Shown: positions 51,692 through 62,100 of the stretch, one piece after another
Layout of the letters: every line of letters starts with the position of its first letter
Numbering within the stretch: position 1 is the stretch's first letter
Assembly (NCBI GenBank): GCA_964415295.1
Contig: CAYPYN010000004.1
Coordinates: 400,934 to 464,933 of the forward strand
Direction: 5' to 3'
DNA: 64,000 bases
Source: SB21 sp964415295
GTDB taxonomy: Bacteria; CLD3; SB21
Made by a program: the position numbers and the translations under genes
Notes under the pieces: generated by a model
The model's input: the letters and a program-made list of their open reading frames with translations, nothing else
The model's database searches: none
What the model was told of the DNA's origin: nothing

Positions 51692-52060
51692 TCAGGATTT
51701 GACTTCTTCCGGAGCGGCTTCTTCGGATTTTCCGGAGGAAACAACTGTTGATACGGCCGATCGCTCGATCTCAACTTTAACGTTATCCGCTATCTTGACA
51801 ATAATCGATTTTTCTTTGGTCGATTGAACAGTACCGTGCAGTCCGCCAACCGTGATGACTTTATCACCTTTTCCCAATTCCGATATCATTTTCTCGTGTT
51901 GCTGCTGGCGCTTTTTCTGCGGACGGATCATCATGAAATATATGATCACGATGATGAGGATAAACGGAATGAACTGAATGAGCGGATTGGGAGCCTGTTG
52001 TCCGGGAGCCGGATTGGGTCCCATCCACAACAACATTGAGCTAAAAAAAGAAAGAATCAA
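51692..52060 (-). CDS. yajC: Preprotein translocase subunit YajC
   Basis: A 122-residue protein with one transmembrane helix (about 28-44, FIPFILIIVIIYFMMI) followed by RPQKKRQQQHEKMISELGKGDKVITVGGLHG, the YajC signature. It accompanies SecDF at the Sec translocon. The start is a TTG at 52060, supported by GAGGTG 4 bases upstream; an ATG at 52036 is possible. secD and secF are not in the window. Confidence 0.94.
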   Translation of the reverse strand: MILSFFSSMLLWMGPNPAPGQQAPNPLIQFIPFILIIVIIYFMMIRPQKKRQQQHEKMISELGKGDKVITVGGLHGTVQSTKEKSIIVKIADNVKVEIERSAVSTVVSSGKSEEAAPEEVKS

Positions 52061-52114
52061 AGGTCACCTCTTAATTAAATGAATGAATGATGAAATTAGA
52101 AAAGTCATTATAAT

Positions 52115-52933
52115 CTACAGCTGGTCCGTTTTTGCCTTAAAGACCTCTCGTGCCGCTTCCAGCATCCACGAGTGAATCAACGTATTCGATCCGATCACGT
52201 TCCCCTTATATAGAAAATCCTTCCTGCCCGCAAAATCCGTGATCGTTCCGCCGGCTTCTTTGATGATCAGAGCCCCGGCCGCCATATCCCACGGTTTAAG
52301 ATTGAGCTCCCAAAATCCATCATACCTTCCACAGGCCAGATAGCACAGATCCAGCGCGGCGGAACCCGGTCGGCGGATTCCGGAAACCTGAGTCATAAAA
52401 TACCGGAATAAGCTAAGGTAATCGTCCAGCAATTCGTAATTTCGGAAAGGAAATCCGGTCGCCAACAGGCACCGTGATCGTTCCTTTTCGGGTGAAACGC
52501 GTATTTTCCGTCCGTTAAGCAATGCGCCCTTCCCCTTTTCTGCCGTAAAAAGCTCTTTCCGGACAGGCTCGTACACAACGGCCGCCGTCACTTCACCTTC
52601 AACCTCCAAAGCAATACTCACGGCGAACATAGGAACACCATGAATGAAATTCGTAGTACCATCCAGCGGGTCCACGATCCATCGGCTGGATCCTGCCGAC
52701 GCATGTTGCCCAGATTCTTCGGCCAATATTTCGTGATCAGGAAAGAAACGGCGGATATACCTTAAGATAGCATCTTCGGAATGCTTATCCACTTCCGTCA
52801 CAAAATCATGATGCTGCTTGGCTTCAATCTGCAGCACTTTCCCATAACTTTCCATGATGATACGTCCGGCCTGCATAGCTGCGCCGACCGCCACATGAAG
52901 AGCATTTCTGGAACCAGCCACCTTTCTTTCCAT
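52115..52933 (-). CDS. Inositol monophosphatase family protein (SuhB-like)
   Basis: A 272-residue Mg-dependent phosphatase. Metal-binding motifs: AEESG, WIVDPLDGTTNF and PWDMAAGALIIKEAGG, with CYLACGRYDGFWE before the last. These match IMPase/SuhB; related enzymes act on inositol-1-phosphate, fructose-1,6-bisphosphate or PAP, so the exact substrate is open. It follows the large TPR gene by 12 bases. Confidence 0.93.
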   Translation of the reverse strand: MERKVAGSRNALHVAVGAAMQAGRIIMESYGKVLQIEAKQHHDFVTEVDKHSEDAILRYIRRFFPDHEILAEESGQHASAGSSRWIVDPLDGTTNFIHGVPMFAVSIALEVEGEVTAAVVYEPVRKELFTAEKGKGALLNGRKIRVSPEKERSRCLLATGFPFRNYELLDDYLSLFRYFMTQVSGIRRPGSAALDLCYLACGRYDGFWELNLKPWDMAAGALIIKEAGGTITDFAGRKDFLYKGNVIGSNTLIHSWMLEAAREVFKAKTDQL

Positions 52934-52945
52934 CTCCCGATCCGG

Positions 52946-55900
52946 TTACCGCGACTTCTGAAGTTGACGGATCTGTTCGATCCGCTGCGCCGAGTATTTG
53001 CCGTAGTCGCTGGCAACGCCATTAGTGCGGATAATATCTTCGTATAGCCGTATCGCTTCGTCGTATTTGGATAATTTCACGTAACACTCCGCCGCCTGAC
53101 TTTTGGCCGCGCTGGCCCAATCGAATTTCTTTCCTAAAGTAAGGTAAGGTATGCGAAGGTATTCCAGCAGGGCCTGTTCAAAATTACCCATGGCCCAATA
53201 GGTCTCGGCGATATTGAACTGGATCTCAGCCTCATCCTCACCGGCCGCCACTTTGATGAGATCCTTGAAATATTCCAGCGCCCGGTTATACGCCTTCAGA
53301 TTCTTATGCATGACACCGATATCGATGCGCTTCGAAAAGATATTGGCCGGTTCGTCGTCTGGAAATTTTTCAAGGTATTGTTGGATGAGCAATAAGGCAT
53401 TCTCGTAGTAGCCGGCGGCTTTGTAAACTTTGATCAGAAAATCCGTGCCGTATTTAGCATCGGCCATCCGTATGTAAGGGTTCTGAAGCGCCAGTTTCGC
53501 CGCTTCCATCGCCACCTGCGGACGTTCAAGACGGAAAGCTTCATTGGCCAGACGCAAATAGACCTTAGGAAGTATCTCGCTGTTGGGATACTTTTGCGGA
53601 ATCTGCTGAATGAGATCGAACCCCTCTTTACTGTTGCCTTCGTTGAAGCGGATCACGCTCATTTCATACATGACCTCCGGAATAATTCCGGCCGTCTTGT
53701 ATTCTTCCAGGACCCGGGAATACGTCTTGTAGGCGAGTTCGTAATTGGTTCTCACGCCCTGGTACTGATAATAGCGTCCTAATTCGTATAAAAACTCCGC
53801 CTTGTAATTCAATAAAAGAGCCTTCAGGCTCTTTTCACTCTCATACTTTTTGTTAAACTCTTTTTCCAGTGCGGTTGTGGAATTGATCTGTCCCAAACGA
53901 TAGGCACATACGATATGCCTCGAATCAAAAATGATCTGCTGCAATTTGTCTTTGGACCACTCGGAAAGTTTCTGGTAAGCCGATTTGGCGGAATCGTACT
54001 GTTCGGAGCTGAAGTAGATCTCCGCGATACGGTTCAGCGATTTATAACCCGTTTCCGTTCGCGGAAACTTCAAACTCAATTCCCGATAATAACGTATCGC
54101 ATTCTTGTTATCCTGTTTCGTATCGTACATCTGCGCCAACGTATTCAGCGCCTGCGCCGCGTACTCCCCTCCGTTGTCCGGGTAAAGATACGTTTCGTAA
54201 TATTCGATAGCCTTGGAACGATTATTCAGCTTTTCGTAAGCATAGGCTATTTTGTAATCCAAGGTATTGTGCATCACATTCGCTGACGTAGCGATATCCA
54301 GTTCCGCAAATTCGTCTTTATTAAGATCCATACTCTTCTGATAGGCCTGAATGGCCTTCTCGTACTGCTGCGCAAAAAGATAATTATTGCCAATGCCCTG
54401 AATGGCACTGTCCGCGTAGGGTGTGTAAAAGTAACGATTGATCAATTCATTGTACCATGAGATTGCGGACTGATATTCGTTTCTATCCTCCTTATACCGC
54501 GCCATCATAAATTTGACGCGAGCAATGTAACGGCCGCGCGGCAAACCGGTCAAGTATCCGTTCAATGATGCGAAGTACTTGTCCTTATCATTGAGATAGG
54601 CGTAACATAATATGGTTCGAAAATGAGCTTCGTCAGCAAAGACACTTGCCGGGAAATCCTTGCGAATCTCATCAAAACACTCGATCGCTGAGTTATATTT
54701 CTTTGGACCGGTTTTGATCATCAGACTGTCCTTGGCACTCTTCTTCGATTTTGCTTCTTTTTTTGATGAATCGACCGGAAGGCTGATCTCACGCAATTCC
54801 CATAAGGCGTTTCCCAGGCCCATCAGTATTTTGTCGCGCCAGACCGTCTTGGGGTAACGTTCCAAGAGTGCGCCGTACGATTCTTTGCTTTTACGCGCGC
54901 GTTCTTCAGGCACCGTCAGCAATGCCAGATTGCTTTCGACGATATACAAAGCGGCTTCATCGGCATATTTCCCGATGGTCAATTTCTTAAACATGTCAAG
55001 CGCACTGTCGGCATAGGTCTTGTATTCGGGAGCCTTTTGAGATAAACGATAATACGACTGCGCCGTATAATAGGCTGCTTCTTCGGAGAGTTCTTTATTC
55101 TTTGATGCCGCCATCACACTTCGGAAAAGGTCAGCCGCACCTTTATAGTCTTTTAGTTCCTGAAAAAATAGCTTGGCGTAAGCAAATAGCATTTCATCCT
55201 TGGGCTTTTCAGCAATCACATCGCCCAACAAATACACAATGCGCTCCGTGGTTTTATTGTTTCCCTCCGGATGATAAAGGAGAGCGTAATCCAGTTCTCT
55301 TAACGCTTCATCCAGCAAGGAACTGCCCGGATAATCGCTATTAAATTGTCTGAGAATATCCAGCGCTTCTTTGGTTCGACCGCTCAGCCGGTAGGTTTTT
55401 GCCTGATGAAAGCGCACCCTATCCGCATGAATATTTTTCGGAAACCGGTCGGCCATCGCATCCAGGACTATCGCCGCTTCGTCGTAGTCTTTCAACTCAT
55501 TGGCCAGAAGCATCGCGCGGCGGTACAGCACACGATCCAATGCGGCATCTTCCGGGTACCGCTTGGCGAACTGATCGTAGTACGAGGCCGCCTCCCGGTG
55601 TTTTTTCTGGTCTGCATAATTCTGAGCCAGTCTCAAATAGGCCAGGCGTAAATAAGGCGATTTCTCAGTTTTATCAGCCCATGAATTAATGATTCCGCTA
55701 TAACGTTCGTTAGCGCCGTCCGTCCGTTTGAGTTTTTCGAGCGCCATGCCAAGCTTGAATGCCGCTTCGGGAGTGTTAAGACTGTCAAATTCGGCATCCG
55801 CTATCTTTTTGTAATGATCCGATGCTTGTACGTATTGACCGGCCATATACTGGATATCGCCCATATTCACGGTTGCCGCATTTCGCAGCGCGACCGGAAT

Positions 55901-56734
55901 GATCGGCGCCGACAGAACGTTTTCAAACATCTTTACGGCTTCGGCAAATTTCTTTTCCCTCGTCAGGATCACACCCAATTCGAACTGGGCGAACGCATTC
56001 ATCTTGGTTTTCGCGTACCGCGTGAGAATCTTCTGGTACGCCGCACGGGACTCATCCGAACGGCCGAGCGTCTCGCTGATCCGGGCTTTTTCATACATCG
56101 CCTGAGCTATAAGCTCCTGATCCTTGGCTTTATCAATGATGTTCTGAAGCTCAATGGATGCCTGTGTATAATTGTTTTCGTTCCGGAGCAACAGCGCCAG
56201 CTTCAGCCGGCTTTGATGGGCTTCGGGAATATCCGGCTGGTCCGCAATAAGTTTCTGCAGCTTATCTTTGGCGCTGCGCAGATCCCCGGCTTTGATGAAA
56301 TAATCACTCGCCAGCAGGACCGACGATACAGCATTGGGTGCGCCGGGATAGAACGTACTTATCGTGCTCAAAGAATTGGCGGCGCCGGCGTAGTCGCCCA
56401 TCGCTGCATAACATTCGGCGACCTTCTGCCACGCATCGGGCGCGCGCTTGTCTTTGGGGAAATCGATGGCAAGGAACTGAAAATCCCTTCTGGCGCTTTC
56501 ATAATTCTTATCCCCGAAATAAGCCATGCCCGAATAATAACGTGCGTCTGCGAGACGGCTGTCCGAAGGATAGTTCTTGATGAACTTGGAGAACTCCTGC
56601 GCCGCCAGGGCATACAATCTATCGTCGTAGAGTTTACGCGCATAAAGAAAATCCGTATCGGCATTGCTGACTTGCGCGCTCAGCGTTCGGCCTATCAGGA
56701 TCAGCCAAACGGCTACCAGGAATCTTATTTTCAT
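52946..56734 (-). CDS. Giant TPR-repeat protein (1262 residues)
   Basis: A signal peptide (1-20, ending LSAQV) is followed by TPR and TPR-like helical pairs over almost the whole length, many with the Tol-Pal YbgF/BamD-like pattern (FLYARKLYDDRLYALAAQEFSKFIKNYPSDSRLADARYYSG...). Units repeat about every 36-40 residues and often hold a 'YP' after the second helix. Such long periplasmic TPR proteins are common in FCB bacteria and probably scaffold envelope complexes. It lies 9 bases after pcrA. No catalytic motif seen. Confidence 0.85.
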   Translation of the reverse strand: MKIRFLVAVWLILIGRTLSAQVSNADTDFLYARKLYDDRLYALAAQEFSKFIKNYPSDSRLADARYYSGMAYFGDKNYESARRDFQFLAIDFPKDKRAPDAWQKVAECYAAMGDYAGAANSLSTISTFYPGAPNAVSSVLLASDYFIKAGDLRSAKDKLQKLIADQPDIPEAHQSRLKLALLLRNENNYTQASIELQNIIDKAKDQELIAQAMYEKARISETLGRSDESRAAYQKILTRYAKTKMNAFAQFELGVILTREKKFAEAVKMFENVLSAPIIPVALRNAATVNMGDIQYMAGQYVQASDHYKKIADAEFDSLNTPEAAFKLGMALEKLKRTDGANERYSGIINSWADKTEKSPYLRLAYLRLAQNYADQKKHREAASYYDQFAKRYPEDAALDRVLYRRAMLLANELKDYDEAAIVLDAMADRFPKNIHADRVRFHQAKTYRLSGRTKEALDILRQFNSDYPGSSLLDEALRELDYALLYHPEGNNKTTERIVYLLGDVIAEKPKDEMLFAYAKLFFQELKDYKGAADLFRSVMAASKNKELSEEAAYYTAQSYYRLSQKAPEYKTYADSALDMFKKLTIGKYADEAALYIVESNLALLTVPEERARKSKESYGALLERYPKTVWRDKILMGLGNALWELREISLPVDSSKKEAKSKKSAKDSLMIKTGPKKYNSAIECFDEIRKDFPASVFADEAHFRTILCYAYLNDKDKYFASLNGYLTGLPRGRYIARVKFMMARYKEDRNEYQSAISWYNELINRYFYTPYADSAIQGIGNNYLFAQQYEKAIQAYQKSMDLNKDEFAELDIATSANVMHNTLDYKIAYAYEKLNNRSKAIEYYETYLYPDNGGEYAAQALNTLAQMYDTKQDNKNAIRYYRELSLKFPRTETGYKSLNRIAEIYFSSEQYDSAKSAYQKLSEWSKDKLQQIIFDSRHIVCAYRLGQINSTTALEKEFNKKYESEKSLKALLLNYKAEFLYELGRYYQYQGVRTNYELAYKTYSRVLEEYKTAGIIPEVMYEMSVIRFNEGNSKEGFDLIQQIPQKYPNSEILPKVYLRLANEAFRLERPQVAMEAAKLALQNPYIRMADAKYGTDFLIKVYKAAGYYENALLLIQQYLEKFPDDEPANIFSKRIDIGVMHKNLKAYNRALEYFKDLIKVAAGEDEAEIQFNIAETYWAMGNFEQALLEYLRIPYLTLGKKFDWASAAKSQAAECYVKLSKYDEAIRLYEDIIRTNGVASDYGKYSAQRIEQIRQLQKSR

Positions 56735-56743
56735 AGGAACCTC

Positions 56744-59017
56744 TTATCTCAACATTAAGTTGGCGTATTTGACCATCAGCCGGCGCTCCGTTCCGTCGTT
56801 AAACAGGATCGTGACTTTTTGCTTATCGCCCAATCCTTCGCTTTCAGTAATGCGGCCGGCACCGAACGTGGGGTGCTCCACACGCTGACCGGAACGGTAT
56901 TTCAATTCAGTCGTCTGAGCCTGCTGAAGCATGTCATCCGACATATCCTTCAGAGAACGGCTACCGTTTTCCGCCCCGGCTCTTTTTCGGGAACCGATGC
57001 GCGGCATCTTCTTATCCAATGCACTTTGTCCGTCCAGGCTCATTTCGCTGTACGTGCCGGACGCCTTCTGCCAACGGATCACTTCTTTTGGAATTTCTTC
57101 GAGGAATCGCGACTGATACGTCGAATACAAATTATTGAAGTGCAGACGCCGTTTGGCAAAAGACAAATACAACTCCCTCTGCGCCCTGGTAGCGCCTACG
57201 TAGAACAAGCGGCGTTCCTCTTCAAGCTGGGCGGCGTTCTCTACGGAATTCTCGTGCGGAAAAAGTCCCTCCTCCACGCCGGCCAAAATGACTACTGGAA
57301 ATTCCAGTCCTTTGGAACTATGGATGGTCATTAGGGAAACGGCGTTCTTTGTCTCGTCGAATTGATCGACGTCCGTCACCAGAGCAACCTCCTTAAGAAA
57401 AGCATCAAGCATATTCTCATGATTTTCCTGCGGATCGAATTTGATCGAAAATTCTCCGATCGCGTTCATCAGTTCCAGCACGTTCTCATAACGGGCGATC
57501 GATTCAATAGTGTTTTCCTGCTTGAAAATTCGTAAAAGGCCGATCTCTTCGATCAGGATACGAACCCACTCGCTCAGCGCCATACCCTGCATCAGTTCAC
57601 GGTATTTATGAACCATTTCCGTAAAATGCTGAATACTGGCGGCGGTCCTTTCCTGGAGCCAGCCCGCGCCGAACGGCCGGGCCTGTTGCAATGCATCAAA
57701 TAGAGTAACCCGGCGCATCTCGGCAAATTCTTCCAGCCTTTCCAGCGTGGTTTTTCCGATACCGCGGGGAGGATAATTGACCACCCGCTTAAGGCTTATC
57801 GCATCGGCCGGATTGGCAATGAGCCGAAGATACGAAAGTATATCTTTGATCTCTTTTCGTTCGTAGAAACGCAGACCCCCGACGATCACATAGGGAATCG
57901 TGTATTGTCTCATGGCGTCTTCGATCACGCGCGACTGTGCGTTGGTACGATACAGGACCGCGAAGTCGGAGAATTTCCGTTTATGCGTATGGATCTCCTC
58001 CTGGATGATCTGGGCCACGGCGCGGGCTTCGGTGCGGTCGTCGCTGCACTCGATCACGGACACGGGAGAACCTTCGGCTTTCTGCGTCCAGAGCGTCTTG
58101 TCTTTGCGCAGAACGTTATTCTTGACCACTTCGCTGGCCGCTTTCAGAATGTTCTGCGAGGAACGGTAGTTCTGTTCCAGTTTAAAAACGCGGGTTTGCG
58201 GATAGTCTTTTTCAAAATTCAGGATATTGCCGATGTCCGCGTGCCGCCACCCGTAGATCGACTGATCGTCATCACCCACAACGCATATATTCTGATACTT
58301 GGCGGCCAGCATTTTGATCAGAAGATATTGCGCCTTATTCGTATCCTGGTACTCGTCGATATGGATGTAGCGGAATTTATCCTGGTAGAATGCCAGTACA
58401 TCCGGGAACTGATGGAATAATTCGATCGGTTTGATGATCAGATCGTCAAAGTCGAAGGCATTGGATCTTTTCAACCGCCGGTCGTAGTCTTCGTAGATCA
58501 GCGCCGCCTTTTCATCGATCGGATTGTCGGCCGTTCTTTTCATCTGCGCCGGCGACTCGAACAGGTTTTTGGCGCGCGTGATCTTGGCCCGCATAAGATT
58601 GGGAGAATACAATTCCTGAGAAATATTGAGGAATTCCATCGAAGCCTTGATGGCATTGAGTTGGTCTTCGGCATCGTAAATAGTATAATTATTGGAATAG
58701 CCGATCTTTTCAGCCTCGAACCGAAGAACCTTGCCGAAGATGGCATGAAAGGTCCCTATCCATATCTTGCGGCTCTCGGTGCCAACGAGCCGGTCGACAC
58801 GCTGGCGCATCTCCCCAGCCGCTTTATTGGTAAATGTTACGGCAAGAATATGAAACGGGCTGATCTTGTTGACATCCAGGAGATACGCAATGCGACGAGT
58901 AAGCACATTGGTCTTCCCGCTCCCGGCGCCGGCTAATATAAGAAGCGGACCTTCCGTCGCTTCAACAGCCGACCGCTGTACGTCATTTAGACCCTGAAGA
59001 ATCGCGGCCGCGGACAA
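56744..59017 (-). CDS. UvrD/PcrA-type superfamily 1 DNA helicase
   Basis: A 757-residue helicase from a TTG start with a strong ribosome site (GGGGAGG, 6 bases before). Motifs: Q motif (LNDVQRSAVEAT), Walker A AGAGSGKT, Ia TFTNKAAGEM, II HIDEYQDTN, III GDDDQSIYGWR, IV FKLEQNYRSSQNI, V SSKGLEF, VI VGATRAQREL. A C-terminal tudor-like RNAP-binding segment (RVEHPTFGAGRI) is typical of PcrA. It unwinds DNA 3' to 5' in repair and removes stalled complexes. Gene likely leads the run that ends near 49362. Confidence 0.95.
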   Translation of the reverse strand: MSAAAILQGLNDVQRSAVEATEGPLLILAGAGSGKTNVLTRRIAYLLDVNKISPFHILAVTFTNKAAGEMRQRVDRLVGTESRKIWIGTFHAIFGKVLRFEAEKIGYSNNYTIYDAEDQLNAIKASMEFLNISQELYSPNLMRAKITRAKNLFESPAQMKRTADNPIDEKAALIYEDYDRRLKRSNAFDFDDLIIKPIELFHQFPDVLAFYQDKFRYIHIDEYQDTNKAQYLLIKMLAAKYQNICVVGDDDQSIYGWRHADIGNILNFEKDYPQTRVFKLEQNYRSSQNILKAASEVVKNNVLRKDKTLWTQKAEGSPVSVIECSDDRTEARAVAQIIQEEIHTHKRKFSDFAVLYRTNAQSRVIEDAMRQYTIPYVIVGGLRFYERKEIKDILSYLRLIANPADAISLKRVVNYPPRGIGKTTLERLEEFAEMRRVTLFDALQQARPFGAGWLQERTAASIQHFTEMVHKYRELMQGMALSEWVRILIEEIGLLRIFKQENTIESIARYENVLELMNAIGEFSIKFDPQENHENMLDAFLKEVALVTDVDQFDETKNAVSLMTIHSSKGLEFPVVILAGVEEGLFPHENSVENAAQLEEERRLFYVGATRAQRELYLSFAKRRLHFNNLYSTYQSRFLEEIPKEVIRWQKASGTYSEMSLDGQSALDKKMPRIGSRKRAGAENGSRSLKDMSDDMLQQAQTTELKYRSGQRVEHPTFGAGRITESEGLGDKQKVTILFNDGTERRLMVKYANLMLR

Positions 59018-59109
59018 AAAAACCTCCCCTTCGCCATAACTATGGAATGAATTTTATCTATAAAAGCACGGCCAATGTATAAAAGCGGGGTTTCAAAAGC
59101 AAGCAATCC

Positions 59110-59139
59110 AAACAAAAAATCCCGGTGGTACCGGGATTT
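59110..59139 (-). terminator. Intrinsic terminator after the giant surface-protein gene
   Basis: Perfect 9-base stem AAATCCCGG (59117-59125) and CCGGGATTT (59131-59139) with a 5-base loop; on the minus strand a T-run (ATTTTTTG) follows. It ends the transcript of the T9SS gene about 25 bases after its stop. I saw no convincing -35/-10 pair for the helicase gene in the rest of this 146-base gap. Confidence 0.88.
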
Positions 59140-59163
59140 CTTAACGATAAGATGTGATATTTT

Positions 59164-62100
59164 CTAACGAACAACGAGAACTTTGGTAGTAGCCTTTATA
59201 CCCGGTGCTTTCAGCACGGCAATATAGACGCCGTTCCGTACTTTCTGATTATTCATATTTCGGCCATCCCAAATCATGGCGGAAAGCGTATTTGCCGGCA
59301 CATTGGCAAGACTCAGTTTCCTGACCAAGTTTCCGGCCAAAGTGTAAATCTCAATCGTTGCCGGACCTGAGTTCTTCGCAACAAACCGGAATTCGGTGTC
59401 ATCCTTCAGTCCACTGCCAAACGGGTTGGGATAATTAAGGAATTTCTGAGCATTGGGTCCGGAAGTTGAAACAATACCGGTCGGCAAAGTCTGCATCGTA
59501 GGATCGTCCACAGGGATATCTTCGATACGGCGACCACGGTCATCGACCACATCCACTGTCGGGAGTGAACCCAACGGAACATTATTTACGTCATAACCAA
59601 GTGTATCGTAATCGAAAGCCTCCACTTGAGCCAACCGAATACTGAAGTTTCTGTTCGAACCCTGAACACCGTTTTTCACATAGACGGCAAAGGATACGGT
59701 ATCACTGATGCCGCTTCGGATGAACAATCCGTCAAATACCGACGCAAGGGCTTTGGTTCCGGGCGCCCGGTATTGTCGGCCATTGACACGAACTATGGCT
59801 GAATCTGAAATGCCCAGATCCGTACGACCGAAAATTTCGTTCGTATGGTAGCGGTAGACCTGGATTGAGTCAATGAGGTCTTTCCAGTTATTCACTTTTT
59901 GCGTTCCCGAACCAACCACATATTCGTAAACCTCAAATCCAAAATTCCGTGCAAGAATATGGCCGGTCACGGGGCTATTGGTAAGATTGATATTATCCAG
60001 AGCTAATACGATGACATCCTTGATTCGCTCTCCTTCGGCGGCGGCCCTAGAACTCGTATCCGTAGGAACGCGCTTCAGTTGCAGTTTCTTGTTCTCAGAA
60101 GAAACGGTCATGTTTATCGAACTGTTGATCTCCGATGCGGCCTGACCGGTATTGATGTCGATCATCTTCAAAGATCCGAATCGAATGACCAGCGGCTGAC
60201 TGAAACTGTTTCCGGGCGCCACCACACTCCAACGTACGGAATCGTCGCCATTCTCGAGATCGAACAGCGTATCCAGCGGCGTCGCCGTGAATATCTGAGT
60301 TTGAGAGAAAACCAGAGAATCCAATCTCGCCGAACCCGTGCCGGATACATTGGCACGTCCCGTGTTCGAAACCTTGCCGCGAACAATAAAGGTCTGATTG
60401 GGCATTACAAATCTATCCGTCGCGTCGTGCGGTTCGACCACGGCGGCCTGAAGCGCCAGTCTCGCTTTGGTCTGAATAATAATCGGAATACCTTTGCGTT
60501 GAGAACTGACGGCGTCACCGCTGTTCTTATCGTTGCCGGTGAACTGCACGTACACCGTGTCCACGCGTTCGTCATTCGGAATACTATTGGCCGCCTTGAC
60601 GCTCCAAAGGATCGAAGTTACGCCATCCGCGATCGGTTTCTGCAGAGTATCACCCGTAACGATATTGAGGCCGGCCGAATTATGCGAGAATGAAATGGTC
60701 GCCACTTTGTTAACCAAAGCATTCAAAGGCTGGACACTCGCCTGGATCGTAAAGATCTGTTCGGTCGAGACCGTATCCTTCTTGCCTGGTAACGTGATGG
60801 TATCGCCGAATATGCCCGCCGTAGGCTCGGTGTAAACCCTGATTGTATCGCGCAGTTTACTGACATAGGCCGCCAGGTTCGTATTATTGTCCGATGGAAC
60901 CGCACTGATCGCAACTCTTATCGAATCCAAGCGCAACGGCGTAGATGTAGACAACGTCCATTTGATCGAATCGTCGACGGCAAAAGTCTGGGTTGGAGAA
61001 CCTGTTACAAAGCTGAGTCCGCTGGAAACGGTCAATGTCAAGGCGCCGCCAGCGGCCACGGTCGCAGTTCCCGAATTAGTCACTTTTGCGGCCACGACAA
61101 ACTGTTGTCCCGCAGAGATCGTGTCGTCTGTCGCTCCAAACGGACTGATAACCGCCATGTTCACGCTCAGGTCGGCCCGGCGAACGACGGTAACAGTGCG
61201 GAATTGAGGAACGAGCGTCGTGCGGACGATTCCCGTCGTGGTATCTACGCCTACAAAAATGACACTGAACGTGTCCGTACTGGCCGTGTCTTTGTTCGAA
61301 ACGATGGTCCAGAATACATAAGCCGAATCGTTGATGTCGGGAGCCACATTCTGCGTAAGGCTGTCCGGCGTCGAGAAGCGCTGTTTATTGAGGCTTAAGA
61401 CCGCACGAATGTTGCTCAATCTGGACATACCTTTGACCTGCGCACGCAGACGGAACTGCTGGAACGTTGAAACGGTATCGTCCACAGCACCGGCCGGCGA
61501 AACGGTCAATAACTGTGTGGCCACCAATGTACCGACCTTGCTGGCCTTCACCAGCACGGAGTCGCTGACGAACTGCACGATCGACTTCCGGCTGTTGTTG
61601 CGATCCTTCGGATAAAGCGTATTACCCGTATCCAGTCTTGCCGTGATGGCCAGCGGAGTTACGGTCGTATCCCGCGACCGGAGATGGACCCTCAGAACCT
61701 GGTCAAGACGGACAATGACCGTGGAATCTGTCAAACCGATGTTCGACGGATAATTATAGTTTGCAGGCAACGTTATTCGTACGGGTACGCTATCCGTCGA
61801 CAGCGGAGCCGATCCCAGATTGACCACCTTCACATAGATCGGGAATACGGCCGAATCGGACACGGTCAGATTAGATGAATCAGAGCCAAGCACAAATAGG
61901 TCGAGTTTCAGTTTAGCCGAATCCTGTACGGTCAAGGTCTTGAGGTTGCCGCTCACGGGATCGCTAATGGATACCGTGTCGAGGGAGATATTACCAAAGG
62001 CCGAATCGACGAAGGCCGTATAGGTTTCAACACCGGCAGAATCCATCGTATGGAAATCACGCGAGATGATCCAGACGGAACTGTTCCCAATAACCGTACC

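Noticed and set aside
52107..52135. TATAAT before yajC as a promoter
   Set aside because: The -10 at 52107-52112 is perfect, but the -35 position 17 bases upstream reads GCAAAA and there is no extended -10; evidence too weak.
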